Positions 1-8,056 of a stretch of 64,000 nt of DNA are shown one piece after another; positions within the stretch are counted from its first letter, which is position 1, and each line of letters starts with the position of its first letter. Source of the DNA: Nocardioides terrigena (GTDB taxonomy: Bacteria; Actinomycetota; Actinomycetes; Propionibacteriales; Nocardioidaceae); the NCBI RefSeq assembly GCF_003047265.1, contig NZ_PZYY01000009.1, forward strand, positions 62,001 to 126,000, written 5' to 3'. The translations under genes were made by a program, and so were the position numbers. The notes under the pieces are model-generated. The model worked only from the letters and a program-made list of their open reading frames with translations. It did not search any database and was not told the origin of the DNA.

Positions 1-176
1 TGGCGACGGTCGGCGCGAGCGCCGTACTGACCGCACGTGCCGCACGCGCGGTGCGGGAGGTGCTTGGCACCGCAGGCGGGGTTGGCGCAGGTGGCCAGGC
101 TGGGGGCCACGGCCTTCCACTGCGACCGGCGGTGGCGCGTGTTGCTGCGCGACATCTTCCGCTTCGGGACAGCCAC
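1..176 (-). CDS. rpmF: 50S ribosomal protein L32 (partial, runs off the left edge)
   Basis: Large-subunit ribosomal protein L32. Fifty-eight residues are visible from a GTG start at 174-176, which has AGGAG six bases upstream. The stop lies beyond base 1. The start ([16 protein letters not shown]) is the strongly basic L32 N-terminus, and the rest carries four cysteines at about residues 30, 35, 45 and 48, the zinc-ribbon form of L32. It lies 43 bases downstream of the yceD-like gene on the same strand; the yceD-rpmF pair is widely conserved and usually co-transcribed. Nearly the whole protein is present, so the identification is secure. Confidence 0.95.
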   Translation of the reverse strand, partial: MAVPKRKMSRSNTRHRRSQWKAVAPSLATCANPACGAKHLPHRACGTCGQYGARADRR

Positions 177-219
177 TGTTATCTCCTGTTTGCTACTGGC
201 CGGACGGTCGTCCGGTTGG

Positions 220-795
220 TCAGTCTGTGGTGGTGCTCTGGTCCTGCGTCAGGGCGGTGAGCCCGGCCCAGCGCGGGTCGATGGGTGCATCGTGCGTGTG
301 CTCGGGGTCGTCCGCCAGTCGTGCGCCACACTCGGCGCACAGTCCCGGACAGTCGTCCTCGCACAACGGGGTGAACGGTAGTGCGAGCACCACCGCGTCC
401 CGCAGCAGGGGCTCGAGGTCGAGCATGTCGTCCTCGAGCCTGCTGGTCTCGTCGTCGAGGTCGTGGTCGTCGTGCTCCACGGCCTTGTCGTGCTGGTCGG
501 CGTAGACGTACAGCTCCTGGAACCTTACGTCGATCTCGTCGTCGATCGGCTCCAGGCACCGTGCGCACTCGCCCTCGAGCCCGGCGGTTGCCGTGCCCGT
601 GACCAGCACTCCCTCCATGACCGCCTCGAGGCGCAGGTCAAGCTCGACCGGCGACCCCTCAGGGACACTGAGGACTTCGATACCAAGCTCTGCCGGGGCC
701 GGGACCGTGATGACGACGTCCCGCTGGGACCCCGGGCGGCGGCCGAGCTCGCGTGTATCGAGCACGAGCGGCGCTCTCGGGTCCAGGCTGGTCAT
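220..795 (-). CDS. yceD: YceD/DUF177 family protein, 23S rRNA accumulation protein
   Basis: Protein of 191 residues in the DUF177 (YceD) family, genetically linked to 23S rRNA accumulation in other bacteria; the biochemical role is unsettled. Family signs are the central [10 protein letters not shown] segment followed by a very acidic stretch, then a second Cys cluster near the C-terminus ([13 protein letters not shown]), giving two CxxC-type pairs that may bind zinc. The frame could open 27 bases earlier, but the ATG at 793-795 is preceded by GGAAG at good spacing and matches the usual protein start ([16 protein letters not shown]). Immediately upstream of rpmF, as in most bacteria. Confidence 0.9.
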   Translation of the reverse strand: MTSLDPRAPLVLDTRELGRRPGSQRDVVITVPAPAELGIEVLSVPEGSPVELDLRLEAVMEGVLVTGTATAGLEGECARCLEPIDDEIDVRFQELYVYADQHDKAVEHDDHDLDDETSRLEDDMLDLEPLLRDAVVLALPFTPLCEDDCPGLCAECGARLADDPEHTHDAPIDPRWAGLTALTQDQSTTTD

Positions 796-889
796 GAAGT
801 CACTTCCGGTGTCCGGACACAAACAGAACCTCGGAATCGTAGCCGCCGCGTGTCGGGTGGGGCAAAACGACCCGTCCGAACCGCGAGGG

Positions 890-1384
890 TCAGCCGTCCC
901 GCCGCTCGGCCAGCCTGGCCGTGAGCCGCGCCAGGACGAAGTCGGGGACCAGGCCGGACACGTCGCCGCCGAAGGTCGCGACCTCCTTGACCAGCGAGGA
1001 CGCGAGGAATGACCACTCCGGGCTGGTGGGCACGAAGACCGTCTCGATGGGCGCCAGCGAGGAGTTCATCTGGGCCATCTGGAGCTCGTAGTCGAAGTCG
1101 CTGACCGCCCGGAGCCCCTTGACGATCGCGTGGACGTCGTTCGCCAGGCAGAAGTCGGTGAGGAGCCCGGTGAAGCCGTCGACGCGGACGTTGTCCCAGC
1201 CCGCGCACGCCTCGGTGAGCATGGCGATGCGCTCGTCGGCGGAGAAGAGCCGGTTCTTGGAGGCGTTGACGCCCACGGCGACGACGACCTCGTCGAAGAG
1301 GCTCGCGGCCCGCTCGACGATGTCGAGGTGGCCGTGGGTGACGGGGTCGAACGACCCGGGGCACACGGCGCGGTGCAGCGGCAC
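890..1384 (-). CDS. coaD: Pantetheine-phosphate adenylyltransferase
   Basis: Fourth step of coenzyme A synthesis: transfers AMP from ATP to 4'-phosphopantetheine, giving dephospho-CoA. The 164-residue length is typical. The N-terminus has the nucleotidyltransferase signature PGSFDPVTHGH (residues 9-19; TxGH at 16-19), with a later ISSFLR-like segment read here as FLASSLVKE. GTG start at 1382-1384, one base after the rsmD stop, so the two are surely co-transcribed. The rsmD-coaD pairing is conserved across bacteria. No anomalies. Confidence 0.96.
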   Translation of the reverse strand: MPLHRAVCPGSFDPVTHGHLDIVERAASLFDEVVVAVGVNASKNRLFSADERIAMLTEACAGWDNVRVDGFTGLLTDFCLANDVHAIVKGLRAVSDFDYELQMAQMNSSLAPIETVFVPTSPEWSFLASSLVKEVATFGGDVSGLVPDFVLARLTARLAERRDG

Positions 1385-1385
1385 G

Positions 1386-1985
1386 TCAGTCCTCCTCCGG
1401 ATCGGTCTCCGCCCCGGGGTCCCGCGAGGCGCGGTGACCGTACCAAAGCATCGTCTCGCCGTACCTCTTCGACCGCTCCCCCACCAGCCCGTCGGGCCAG
1501 GCGAGCGCCGGGCCGCGCGAGCCCCGCTCGACGACCACCAGCGCCCCGGGGACCAGCCAGTGTCCGCCGACCAGGGACTGCAGCACGGCGACGACCTCGT
1601 CGTCGTGCATCGGATAGGGCGGATCCATGAAGACCACGTCGTACGGCGCCGCCGGCGGCTTGCGCAGCACGGCCCCGACCGACTGGGCCAGGACGTCCGC
1701 GCGACCGAAGCCGACGGTCACGGCGTTGCGGGCGATGAGGGCGGCCGTACGCCGGTCCTGCTCGACCAGCGTGACCACACCGGCCCCGCGGGACCAGGCC
1801 TCGAGGCCGACGGCACCCGAGCCGGCGTACAGGTCGAGGAAGCGGAGGCCGTCGAGCGACCCGCACCACGCCTCCACCGCGGAGAACAGCGCCTCCCGCA
1901 CCCGGTCGCTGGTGGGCCGGGTGAGCGAGCCCCGCGGCGTCGCCAGGCGACGTCCTCCCGCGCTGCCCCCGATGATCCGTGTCAC
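1386..1985 (-). CDS. rsmD: 16S rRNA (guanine(966)-N(2))-methyltransferase RsmD
   Basis: SAM-dependent methylation of G966 in 16S rRNA. The 199-residue protein starts MTRIIGGSAGGRRL, typical of the family, has the SAM-binding loop DLYAGSGAVGLEAWSRG (about 51-67) and the catalytic DPPY tetrad at 121-124. Its ATG overlaps the recG stop by four bases, and its stop is one base from coaD, so recG-rsmD-coaD read as one translationally coupled unit. Confidence 0.95.
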   Translation of the reverse strand: MTRIIGGSAGGRRLATPRGSLTRPTSDRVREALFSAVEAWCGSLDGLRFLDLYAGSGAVGLEAWSRGAGVVTLVEQDRRTAALIARNAVTVGFGRADVLAQSVGAVLRKPPAAPYDVVFMDPPYPMHDDEVVAVLQSLVGGHWLVPGALVVVERGSRGPALAWPDGLVGERSKRYGETMLWYGHRASRDPGAETDPEED

Positions 1986-4189
1986 GACTTCTCCAGGAAC
2001 CCGGAGACGCTGGAGCGCTCGATCTCCTGCACCGCCGCCGCGAGGTCGGGGGTGGAGGCGAGGTCCGGGTCGGCGGCCAGCAGCGACTCGGCGGCGTCGC
2101 GGGCCCGGTCGATGGTGGCGGCGTCGCGGAGCACCCGCAGGCTGACGAGGCTGGAGCGGAAACCCGACTGGTTGGCGCCCAGCACGTCACCCTCGCGCCG
2201 CTGCTCGAGGTCGATGCGGCTCAGCTCGAAGCCGTCGGTGGTCGAGGCGACGGCGTCCAGCCGGTCGCGAGCCGGCGATCCCAGCTCGGCCCCGGAGACC
2301 AGCAGGCACAGGCCGGGGAGCCCGCCTCGACCGACGCGACCGCGCAGCTGGTGGAGCTGGGAGACGCCGAACCGGTCGGCGTCCATCAGCACCATGGTGG
2401 TGGCGTTGTGCACGTCGACGCCGACCTCGATGACGGTGGTGGACACCAGGACGTCGATCTCGCCCGCCGCGAAGGCCCGCATGGTGCGGTCCTTGTCGTC
2501 GGCCGGCAACCGGCCGTGCAGCACCGCGACCCGGAGGCCGGCGAGCGGACCGGCGGTGAGCTCGGCGTGCAGGTCCTCGACGGCGGCGAGCCGGCGGCGA
2601 GCGGTGACGACCTCGCCGTCCTCGTCGACGTCGAGCTGGTCCTGCTCGCCCTCCTCCTGGGTGTCGCCGCTGATGCGGGGGCACACGACGTACGCCTGGT
2701 GGCCGGCGGCGACCTCCTCGCGCACCCGCTGCCACACCCGCGAGATCCACGCGGGCTGCTCGGCCAGGGGCACGACGTTGGTCTGGATGGGGGCGCGACC
2801 GGCGGGGAGCTCGGAGAGCACGGACGTCTCCAGGTCGCCGAAGACGGTCATCGCGACGGTCCGCGGGATCGGGGTCGCCGTCATGACCAGGACGTGGGGC
2901 GGGGTGCCCGCCTTGTCGGTCAGGGCGGCCCGCTGCTCGACGCCGAAGCGGTGCTGCTCGTCGACCACGACGAGGCCGAGGTCGGCGAGCTCGACCGACT
3001 GCTCGAGCAAGGCGTGGGTGCCGATCACGATCCCCGCCTCCCCCGATGACATCTGCTGGAGCGCCCTGTCCCGGGCAGTCTTACCCATCGAGCCGGTCAG
3101 CAACACCACCGATGTGCCATCGGCCGCTCCACCCAGCATGCCGCCCTGGGCGAGGTCGCCGAGCATGGCGCTGATGGAGCGGTGGTGCTGCTGCGCGAGC
3201 ACCTCGGTCGGCGCGAGGAGGACCGCCTGGCCGCCGGAGTCGACGACGCGCAGCATCGCCCGGAGCGCGACCAGGGTCTTGCCGGAGCCCACCTCGCCCT
3301 GGAGGAGACGGTTCATCGGGTGGTCGCGGGCCAGCTCCTCCTCGACGAGGTCGCCGATCTCGCGCTGGCCGGCGGTGAGCTCGAAGGGCAGTCGCGCGTC
3401 GAACGCCTCGAGCAGGCTCCCACCGCCCGCCCGGGACCGGGCGCCCAGGGCGCGCTGCGCCGCGCGACGCCGGGCCAGGACCAGCTGGAGGACGAGGGCC
3501 TCCTCGAAGCGGAAGCGTCGCTGCGCGGCACCGACGTGGGCGTAGTCGTCGGGCCGGTGGGCCAGGCGCAGCGCCGTCATGACGTCGAGCACGTCGTGCT
3601 CGCGGCGCAGCTCGGGGGTGAGCACGTCGGTCACCCCGGTCACCAGGTCGAGTGCGGACTCCATCACCCGGATGAGGTCCCACACGTAGAGCTTGTGCGT
3701 GAGCGGGTAGACCGGCAGCAGCCGCGGCAGCGAGGCGGACTCGCCGCCCTCACCGAACATCAGGTGGTGGGGCCCGTCGAGCTGCCAGGTGCCGTTGAAG
3801 AGCTTGGCCTTGCCGGTGAAGAGGCCGCGGCTGCCGGAGCGCATCTCGGCGACGTACTTCTCGGCCTGGCCGGGGTAGGGGCTGAAGAACGACAGCGTGA
3901 AGTCGGGTCCGTTGGTGCGGATCCGGACCTCGGTGCGGTACTGCTGCTTGCCCCGGGCGTAGAACTGGGTCATCCGCGACGAGGACACCTCGCCGACGAC
4001 CGACATGAGCTGGCCGACGACCGGCTCGGCGACCTCGGACAGCTCGGTGGACACGACGTAGCGACGCGGCAGGTGGAAGAGGAGCTCGCCGACCGTGCGG
4101 ATGCCGAGGCCCTCCTCGACCAGCTTGCGCTTGGCGTGGCTCCGGCCGAAGACCGCCGCCACGGGCGAGTCCGGGGTGATCGCGACCAT
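1982..4189 (-). CDS. recG: ATP-dependent DNA helicase RecG
   Basis: Branch-migrating helicase that reverses stalled replication forks and processes Holliday junctions. 735 residues, normal length. The N-terminal wedge/OB region covers roughly residues 1-170, followed by the SF2 helicase core: Walker A GEVGSGKT at 298-305, DEQH box near residue 410, MTATPIPRT motif III, and QLRGRVGRG motif VI near the end. The tail is the usual RecG C-terminal TRG region. Only three bases separate it from the upstream DAK2-domain gene, an arrangement common in Gram-positive bacteria. Confidence 0.97.
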   Translation of the reverse strand: MVAITPDSPVAAVFGRSHAKRKLVEEGLGIRTVGELLFHLPRRYVVSTELSEVAEPVVGQLMSVVGEVSSSRMTQFYARGKQQYRTEVRIRTNGPDFTLSFFSPYPGQAEKYVAEMRSGSRGLFTGKAKLFNGTWQLDGPHHLMFGEGGESASLPRLLPVYPLTHKLYVWDLIRVMESALDLVTGVTDVLTPELRREHDVLDVMTALRLAHRPDDYAHVGAAQRRFRFEEALVLQLVLARRRAAQRALGARSRAGGGSLLEAFDARLPFELTAGQREIGDLVEEELARDHPMNRLLQGEVGSGKTLVALRAMLRVVDSGGQAVLLAPTEVLAQQHHRSISAMLGDLAQGGMLGGAADGTSVVLLTGSMGKTARDRALQQMSSGEAGIVIGTHALLEQSVELADLGLVVVDEQHRFGVEQRAALTDKAGTPPHVLVMTATPIPRTVAMTVFGDLETSVLSELPAGRAPIQTNVVPLAEQPAWISRVWQRVREEVAAGHQAYVVCPRISGDTQEEGEQDQLDVDEDGEVVTARRRLAAVEDLHAELTAGPLAGLRVAVLHGRLPADDKDRTMRAFAAGEIDVLVSTTVIEVGVDVHNATTMVLMDADRFGVSQLHQLRGRVGRGGLPGLCLLVSGAELGSPARDRLDAVASTTDGFELSRIDLEQRREGDVLGANQSGFRSSLVSLRVLRDAATIDRARDAAESLLAADPDLASTPDLAAAVQEIERSSVSGFLEKS

Positions 4190-4192
4190 CGG

Positions 4193-5827
4193 CTACTCCA
4201 CGCTCACCAGGACCGGGTAGCGCTCCTGGCCCCCGTCGTAGACCGTGACGTCGATGTGCGGGTGCATCCGCTCGACGTACGCCGCGGCGCGGGCCGCGAC
4301 CTCGGCGCCGCCCTCGCCGGCCACGAAGGTCACCAGCTCGCCACCGCCACCGAGCAGCCGCTCGACCACGTCGGCGGCCACGGTGTCGAGGTCGTCCCCG
4401 ACCACCGCGAAGTCACCGGCGATGACGCCGAGGACGTCGCCGACCTCGCAGGGCCCGGCCATGGTCATCGCCTGCCGGGCGGCGACGGTGATCGCGCCGT
4501 GGCGGGCGTGGCGGGCCGTCGCGGTCATCTCGCGGACGTCCTGGTCGAACGTGCGCCCGGGCTCGTGCACGGCCATCGCGGCGAGGCCCTGGACCTGGGC
4601 CTGGCTGGGGATCACCTCGACCCGGAGCCCGCCCTCCTGCTCGGCGGTGCGGGCGGCGATCTCGGCGACGCGCACCGAGTCGGCGTCGTTGGGCAGCAGG
4701 ACGACCTCGGTGGCCCCGCAGGAGTGGATGGCCTCGAGCAGCTGCCCGGTCGAGGGCCGCCGGCCCGGCCCGCCTGCGACCACGACCGCTCCCGCCTCCT
4801 CGAAGAGGGCGGCGAGGCCCGGGCCGGCCGCGACAGCGACGACGGCGCGCTGCCGGGTGACCGGCGCCCGACGGGCGTCGGCGACCTGCTCGGCGAAGTG
4901 CGTGACCCGCACCCGGTGCGGTCGTCCGGCGTCGATGCCCGCCTCGATCGCCGCCCCCACGTCGTCGACGTGGACGTGGACGTTCCACAGGCCCGACCCG
5001 CCGACCACGACGAGGCTGTCGCCGAGGGTGTCGAGCACGGTGCGCAGGACCGCGACGGCCTCGTCGTCGGCGTCGAGGAGGTACATCACCTCGTAGGCCG
5101 GGCCGTCCTCGGTGAGGTGGTCGCCGGGGATGGGGTGCGGCACCGGGATCCGGTGGCCGGTGAGCGCCACGGGCTCGGGCCGCCGGCCGGTGGAGACCGT
5201 CTCGGCGGCGTCGAGGACCACGCACAGCCCGCGACCGCCCGCGTCGACCACGCCTGCGTCGGCGAGCTGCTGGAGCTGCTCGGGCGTGTGCAGCAGGGCC
5301 TCGCGGGCCGCGGCCGCGGCCGCGACGAAGACGTCGCGGGCCCGGGCTCCGTCCCCGTCGGCGCACCGCATCGCGGCGTCGGAGGCGGCGCGGGCGACGG
5401 TGAGGATGGTGCCCTCGACCGGACGTCCGACGGCCGCGTAGCTGGCGTCGGTCGCCTGCTGCATCGCCTCGGCCGCGATGCGCGCGTTGCGCTCGCCGCT
5501 GGGCACCCGCCCCAGGCGGGCGGCGTACGCACCGAGCATCTGGCTCAGGATCACGCCGGAGTTGCCGCGCGCCCCCAGCAGCGCGCCGCGGGACAGCACC
5601 GCCAGCGCGTCACCGAGGGGGAGGTCGGGTCGAGTCGCGACGGCCTCGCGCAGCGCGTCGCGGGCGGCGGCGACGGTGAGGAACATGTTGGTACCCGTGT
5701 CGCCGTCGGGCACCGGGTAGACGTTGAGGGCGTCGATCTCCTCGCGGGCCGCGCCGAGCGCGTCGGAGGCGATGTCGACGAAGCGCAGGATCGAGGAGGT
5801 CGAGATGCCGTGGGGTACGGTCTCCAT
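4193..5827 (-). CDS. DAK2 (DhaL)-domain protein, FakA/YloV family
   Basis: 544-residue protein with an N-terminal DhaL nucleotide-binding domain (NVYPVPDGDTGTNM at about 35-48, the Asp-rich metal/ATP site), a middle region and a C-terminal DegV-like domain (DUF1949/FakA C). In Firmicutes the homologue FakA phosphorylates fatty acids bound to FakB; in actinobacteria the substrate is not established, and no FakB gene is in this window. The open frame extends to 5968, but the ATG at 5825-5827 has GGGGAGG nine bases upstream and is the better start. Between rpmB (divergent) and recG, a conserved position for yloV homologues. Confidence 0.85.
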   Translation of the reverse strand: METVPHGISTSSILRFVDIASDALGAAREEIDALNVYPVPDGDTGTNMFLTVAAARDALREAVATRPDLPLGDALAVLSRGALLGARGNSGVILSQMLGAYAARLGRVPSGERNARIAAEAMQQATDASYAAVGRPVEGTILTVARAASDAAMRCADGDGARARDVFVAAAAAAREALLHTPEQLQQLADAGVVDAGGRGLCVVLDAAETVSTGRRPEPVALTGHRIPVPHPIPGDHLTEDGPAYEVMYLLDADDEAVAVLRTVLDTLGDSLVVVGGSGLWNVHVHVDDVGAAIEAGIDAGRPHRVRVTHFAEQVADARRAPVTRQRAVVAVAAGPGLAALFEEAGAVVVAGGPGRRPSTGQLLEAIHSCGATEVVLLPNDADSVRVAEIAARTAEQEGGLRVEVIPSQAQVQGLAAMAVHEPGRTFDQDVREMTATARHARHGAITVAARQAMTMAGPCEVGDVLGVIAGDFAVVGDDLDTVAADVVERLLGGGGELVTFVAGEGGAEVAARAAAYVERMHPHIDVTVYDGGQERYPVLVSVE

Positions 5828-6000
5828 CCCTGCGTGCCTCCCCTGTCTGGAACGGTCCGGTGCGAGTGCCACAGGGTAGTGCCCGTCACCGACTGCTTCG
5901 ATTTCATGCCTTCCGTGGTCGTCGGATAGTCTGGCGCGGTTGCCCGCTGACATCTCCGCGGGCCCCATCTGGAGAATCCTCGAACTGATCGGAGTGCACG
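5828..6000. promoter_or_regulatory. Divergent promoter region, DAK2 gene / rpmB
   Basis: Intergenic stretch between two divergent genes. On the plus strand TAGTCT at about 5926-5931 is a reasonable -10 for rpmB, leaving a 5' UTR of roughly 65 bases that contains a small CCCGC...GCGGG hairpin (5942-5961) and a GGAG ribosome-binding site at 5992-5995. No matching -35 is obvious. For the minus strand only the GGGGAGG Shine-Dalgarno sequence is clear. Confidence 0.4.
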
Positions 6001-6186
6001 GTGGCTGCCGTCTGCGACATCTGCGCCAAGAAGCCGGGCTTCGGCAACAACCGTCCCTGGTCGCGCAAGATCACCAAGCGTCGTTTCAACCCCAACATCC
6101 AGCGCGTGCGGGCGACCGTCAACGGCACGCCCAAGCGCATGAACGTGTGCACCGGCTGCCTCAAGGCCGGCAAGGTCTCGCGCTGA
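6001..6186 (+). CDS. rpmB: 50S ribosomal protein L28, zinc-ribbon (C+) form
   Basis: Ribosomal protein L28, 61 residues, GTG start with GGAG upstream. The sequence AAVCDICAKKPGFGNN is diagnostic. Four cysteines (C5, C8, C50, C53) form the zinc site, so this is the zinc-containing paralogue; many actinobacteria also carry a cysteine-free L28 under Zur control elsewhere. Monocistronic here: divergent from the DAK2 gene and closed by a strong hairpin. Confidence 0.97.
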   Translation: MAAVCDICAKKPGFGNNRPWSRKITKRRFNPNIQRVRATVNGTPKRMNVCTGCLKAGKVSR

Positions 6187-6205
6187 CCTGCTGAGTTTCC
6201 TCTTC

Positions 6206-6243
6206 GCCGAAGGCCCCGTCCCAGCTGGGACGGGGCCTTCGGC
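6206..6243. terminator. Bidirectional terminator, rpmB / thiL
   Basis: A perfect 19-base inverted repeat with no spacer (GCCGAAGGCCCCGTCCCAG and its complement) lies 20 bases after the rpmB stop and 23 bases from the thiL stop. There is no strong T-run on either side, but stem strength and position between convergent genes fit a bidirectional terminator. Confidence 0.8.
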
Positions 6244-6265
6244 GTCGTTGGGGGACGACGGCGGG

Positions 6266-7228
6266 TCAGAAGTGGGTCCAGCCGGTGGGGCCGTCGTACG
6301 CCGCCCGGTCGACCGTGACGCCCTCCCCCTCGCTGACCTCGCCGACGACGAGCCACCCCTCGGGCACCGACGCACGGTCGGAGAACGTCGCCAGCAGGGC
6401 GTGGTCGTCGCCGCCGCCGAGGATGAAGCCCAGCGGGTCGGCACCGAGCGCCGCGCCCACGGCGGTGAGCGGCTCGGCGATCTCGAACGCACCGCTGTGC
6501 ACGTCGATCGCGACCCCGCTCTCGCGGGCCAGGTGGCCGGCCTCGGCGAGCAGTCCGTCGGAGATGTCGATCATCGAGGTGGCGCCGGCCTCCGCGGCGA
6601 CCTGCCCCGCGTCGTACGGCGGCTCGGGACGGCGGTAGGCCTCGACCAGCACGCGCGGCGAGCGGAAGCCACGACCGAGCACGGCCAGCCCGCCCGCGGC
6701 CCAGCCCTGGCGGCCGTGGAGCGCCAGCACGTCGCCCGGCTCGGCGCCGCTGCGCACGACGGGCGCCTGGGTGCACGCGCCGAGGACGGTGACCGCGATG
6801 ACCACCTCGTCGGAGCGGGTGACGTCGCCACCCACGACGCTGGCGCCCACCAGGGCCGCCTCGGCCGCGAAGCCGCGGGCGAAGTCGAGCGCCCACTGCA
6901 CCGGCAGGTCGGCGGGCATGGCCATCCCGATGGTGAGCGAGTGGGCGCGACCCCCCATCGCGTTGACGTCGGAGAGGTTCTGGGCGGCCGCACGGTGGCC
7001 CACGTCCTCGGCACTGGCCCAGTCGCGTCGGAAGTGCCGGCCCTCCACCATCAGGTCGGTGGAGACGACCACGTGGCCGTTGCGGATGCGCAGCACGGCG
7101 GCGTCGTCACCGGGCCCGATGAGCACGTGCTCGCCCTGGGAGAAGATGCCCTCGAGCTGCGCGATCAGGCCGAACTCACCGGCATCGGCGATGGTCGCGT
7201 CGGGTGGGTTCGAGGCTGGGGAAGACAT
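6266..7228 (-). CDS. thiL: Thiamine-monophosphate kinase
   Basis: Last step of thiamine diphosphate synthesis: ATP-dependent phosphorylation of thiamine monophosphate. About 320 residues. Diagnostic features are the metal/ATP site IGPGDDAAVLR (Asp41-Asp42), STDLMVEGRHFR (Asp58), GGDVTRSD in the middle and DISDGLLAEAGHLA later. The start is uncertain: ATG 7228 has GGGAGG too close (one base), so the in-frame ATG 7237 or GTG 7240 may be used instead; this changes the N-terminus by four residues at most. Convergent with rpmB. Confidence 0.9.
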   Translation of the reverse strand: MSSPASNPPDATIADAGEFGLIAQLEGIFSQGEHVLIGPGDDAAVLRIRNGHVVVSTDLMVEGRHFRRDWASAEDVGHRAAAQNLSDVNAMGGRAHSLTIGMAMPADLPVQWALDFARGFAAEAALVGASVVGGDVTRSDEVVIAVTVLGACTQAPVVRSGAEPGDVLALHGRQGWAAGGLAVLGRGFRSPRVLVEAYRRPEPPYDAGQVAAEAGATSMIDISDGLLAEAGHLARESGVAIDVHSGAFEIAEPLTAVGAALGADPLGFILGGGDDHALLATFSDRASVPEGWLVVGEVSEGEGVTVDRAAYDGPTGWTHF

Positions 7229-7294
7229 GCCTCCCATCACACCAGACGACGCGGTAGGTTGACCGACGACACATCCGAGCAGCAAGGAGTCCAG

Positions 7295-7531
7295 ATGGTC
7301 GTCCAGGCCTACATCCTGATCCAGACCGACGTCGGCAAGGCCGCCGAGGTCGCCGCGGCGATCGCCCAGGTCAAGGGCGTCACCCTTGCCGAGGACGTCA
7401 CGGGCCCCTACGACGTGATCGTCCGCGCCGAGGCACGCAACGTCGACGAGCTCGGCAAGCTGGTCGTCTCCAAGGTGCAGAGCCTCGACGGCATCACGCG
7501 CACGCTCACGTGCCCCGTCGTCCACATCTGA
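7295..7531 (+). CDS. Stand-alone Lrp/AsnC ligand-binding (RAM) domain protein
   Basis: 78-residue protein consisting only of the effector-binding RAM domain of Lrp/AsnC regulators, with no helix-turn-helix. Visible features: AYILIQTDVGKAAEVAAAIAQVKGV strand-helix start, then VTGPYDVIVRAEA and the closing GITRTLTCPVV strand. AAGGAG (7284-7289) decides the ATG. Such DNA-binding-less proteins form small-molecule-binding oligomers and are common in actinobacteria, where their ligand is generally unknown. The next gene starts inside its last codons, so the two are coupled. Confidence 0.88.
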   Translation: MVVQAYILIQTDVGKAAEVAAAIAQVKGVTLAEDVTGPYDVIVRAEARNVDELGKLVVSKVQSLDGITRTLTCPVVHI

Positions 7532-8028
7532 CACCGCCGCACCCGCGCCCCGCGTCCACCCGGACGCGGGGCGCCGCTGTGCTGGCACTGCTGCTGACCG
7601 CGGCCCTGAGCGGCTGCTCCGCCCTGCCGGGGGGCTCCGACGACCTGCCGGACCTCAGCGAGGAGGAGGCGGCTGCCTGCGCCCGCCTCGTCGACGCCCT
7701 GCCCGACCCGCTCGCCGGCGAGGAGCTCACCGGGAGCGACGACCGCACGGCGTCCTGGGGCGGGATCGAGCTCACCTGCGGGGTCGAGGAGCCGGAGGCG
7801 TACGACGAGTTCGCGGCCTGCATCCAGGTCCGCCGGGTCGGCTGGTTCGTCCCCGACAGCGAGCTCGAGGACCTCACCGGCGACGCAACGGCGACGGCCC
7901 TCACCACCACGCCGTACGTCGCCCTCCACGTGCCCGGTGAGCTCCGCGGGGCCGGCGTGGACCTGATGCTCACCCAGCTCGCGCGGCCGATGAAGGCCGA
8001 GCTGGAGGCCGGCGACCCCTGCCGCTGA
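7510..8028 (+). CDS. DUF3515-type lipoprotein
   Basis: 172-residue exported lipoprotein. It has a basic N-terminus, a hydrophobic stretch (GAAVLALLLTAAL) and the lipobox LSGC near residue 36, so it should be lipid-anchored outside the membrane. The mature part is acidic, with several cysteines, and matches my memory of the actinobacterial DUF3515 family (function unknown), often found next to thiL/ddl as here. GTG start overlaps the end of the RAM-domain gene by 22 bases in another frame. Confidence 0.75.
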   Translation: MPRRPHLTPPHPRPASTRTRGAAVLALLLTAALSGCSALPGGSDDLPDLSEEEAAACARLVDALPDPLAGEELTGSDDRTASWGGIELTCGVEEPEAYDEFAACIQVRRVGWFVPDSELEDLTGDATATALTTTPYVALHVPGELRGAGVDLMLTQLARPMKAELEAGDPCR

Positions 8029-8033
8029 GCCCC

Positions 8034-8056
8034 GTGCTGAGCCTGCTGCTCAGCGC
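8034..8056. terminator. Hairpin between DUF3515 gene and ddl
   Basis: GCTGAGC (8036-8042) pairs with GCTCAGC (8048-8054) around a five-base loop, extended by two pairs below. It lies between convergent genes and overlaps the ddl stop. No T-run follows, so termination is plausible but unproven. Confidence 0.45.

Noticed and set aside
1119..3545. Plus-strand open frame of 808 codons opposite rsmD and recG
   Set aside because: Composition is low-complexity and Ser/Arg-rich, it lacks domains, and both genes on the other strand are clear family members. It is a GC-rich antisense shadow.
3182..5929. Plus-strand open frame of 915 codons opposite recG and the DAK2 gene
   Set aside because: Same reason: shadow of two well-supported genes, with His/Gly/Asp/Val-rich nonsense composition.
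5942..5961. Autoregulatory L28-binding structure in the rpmB leader
   Set aside because: The hairpin is small, and I know of no established L28 leader motif to compare it with.
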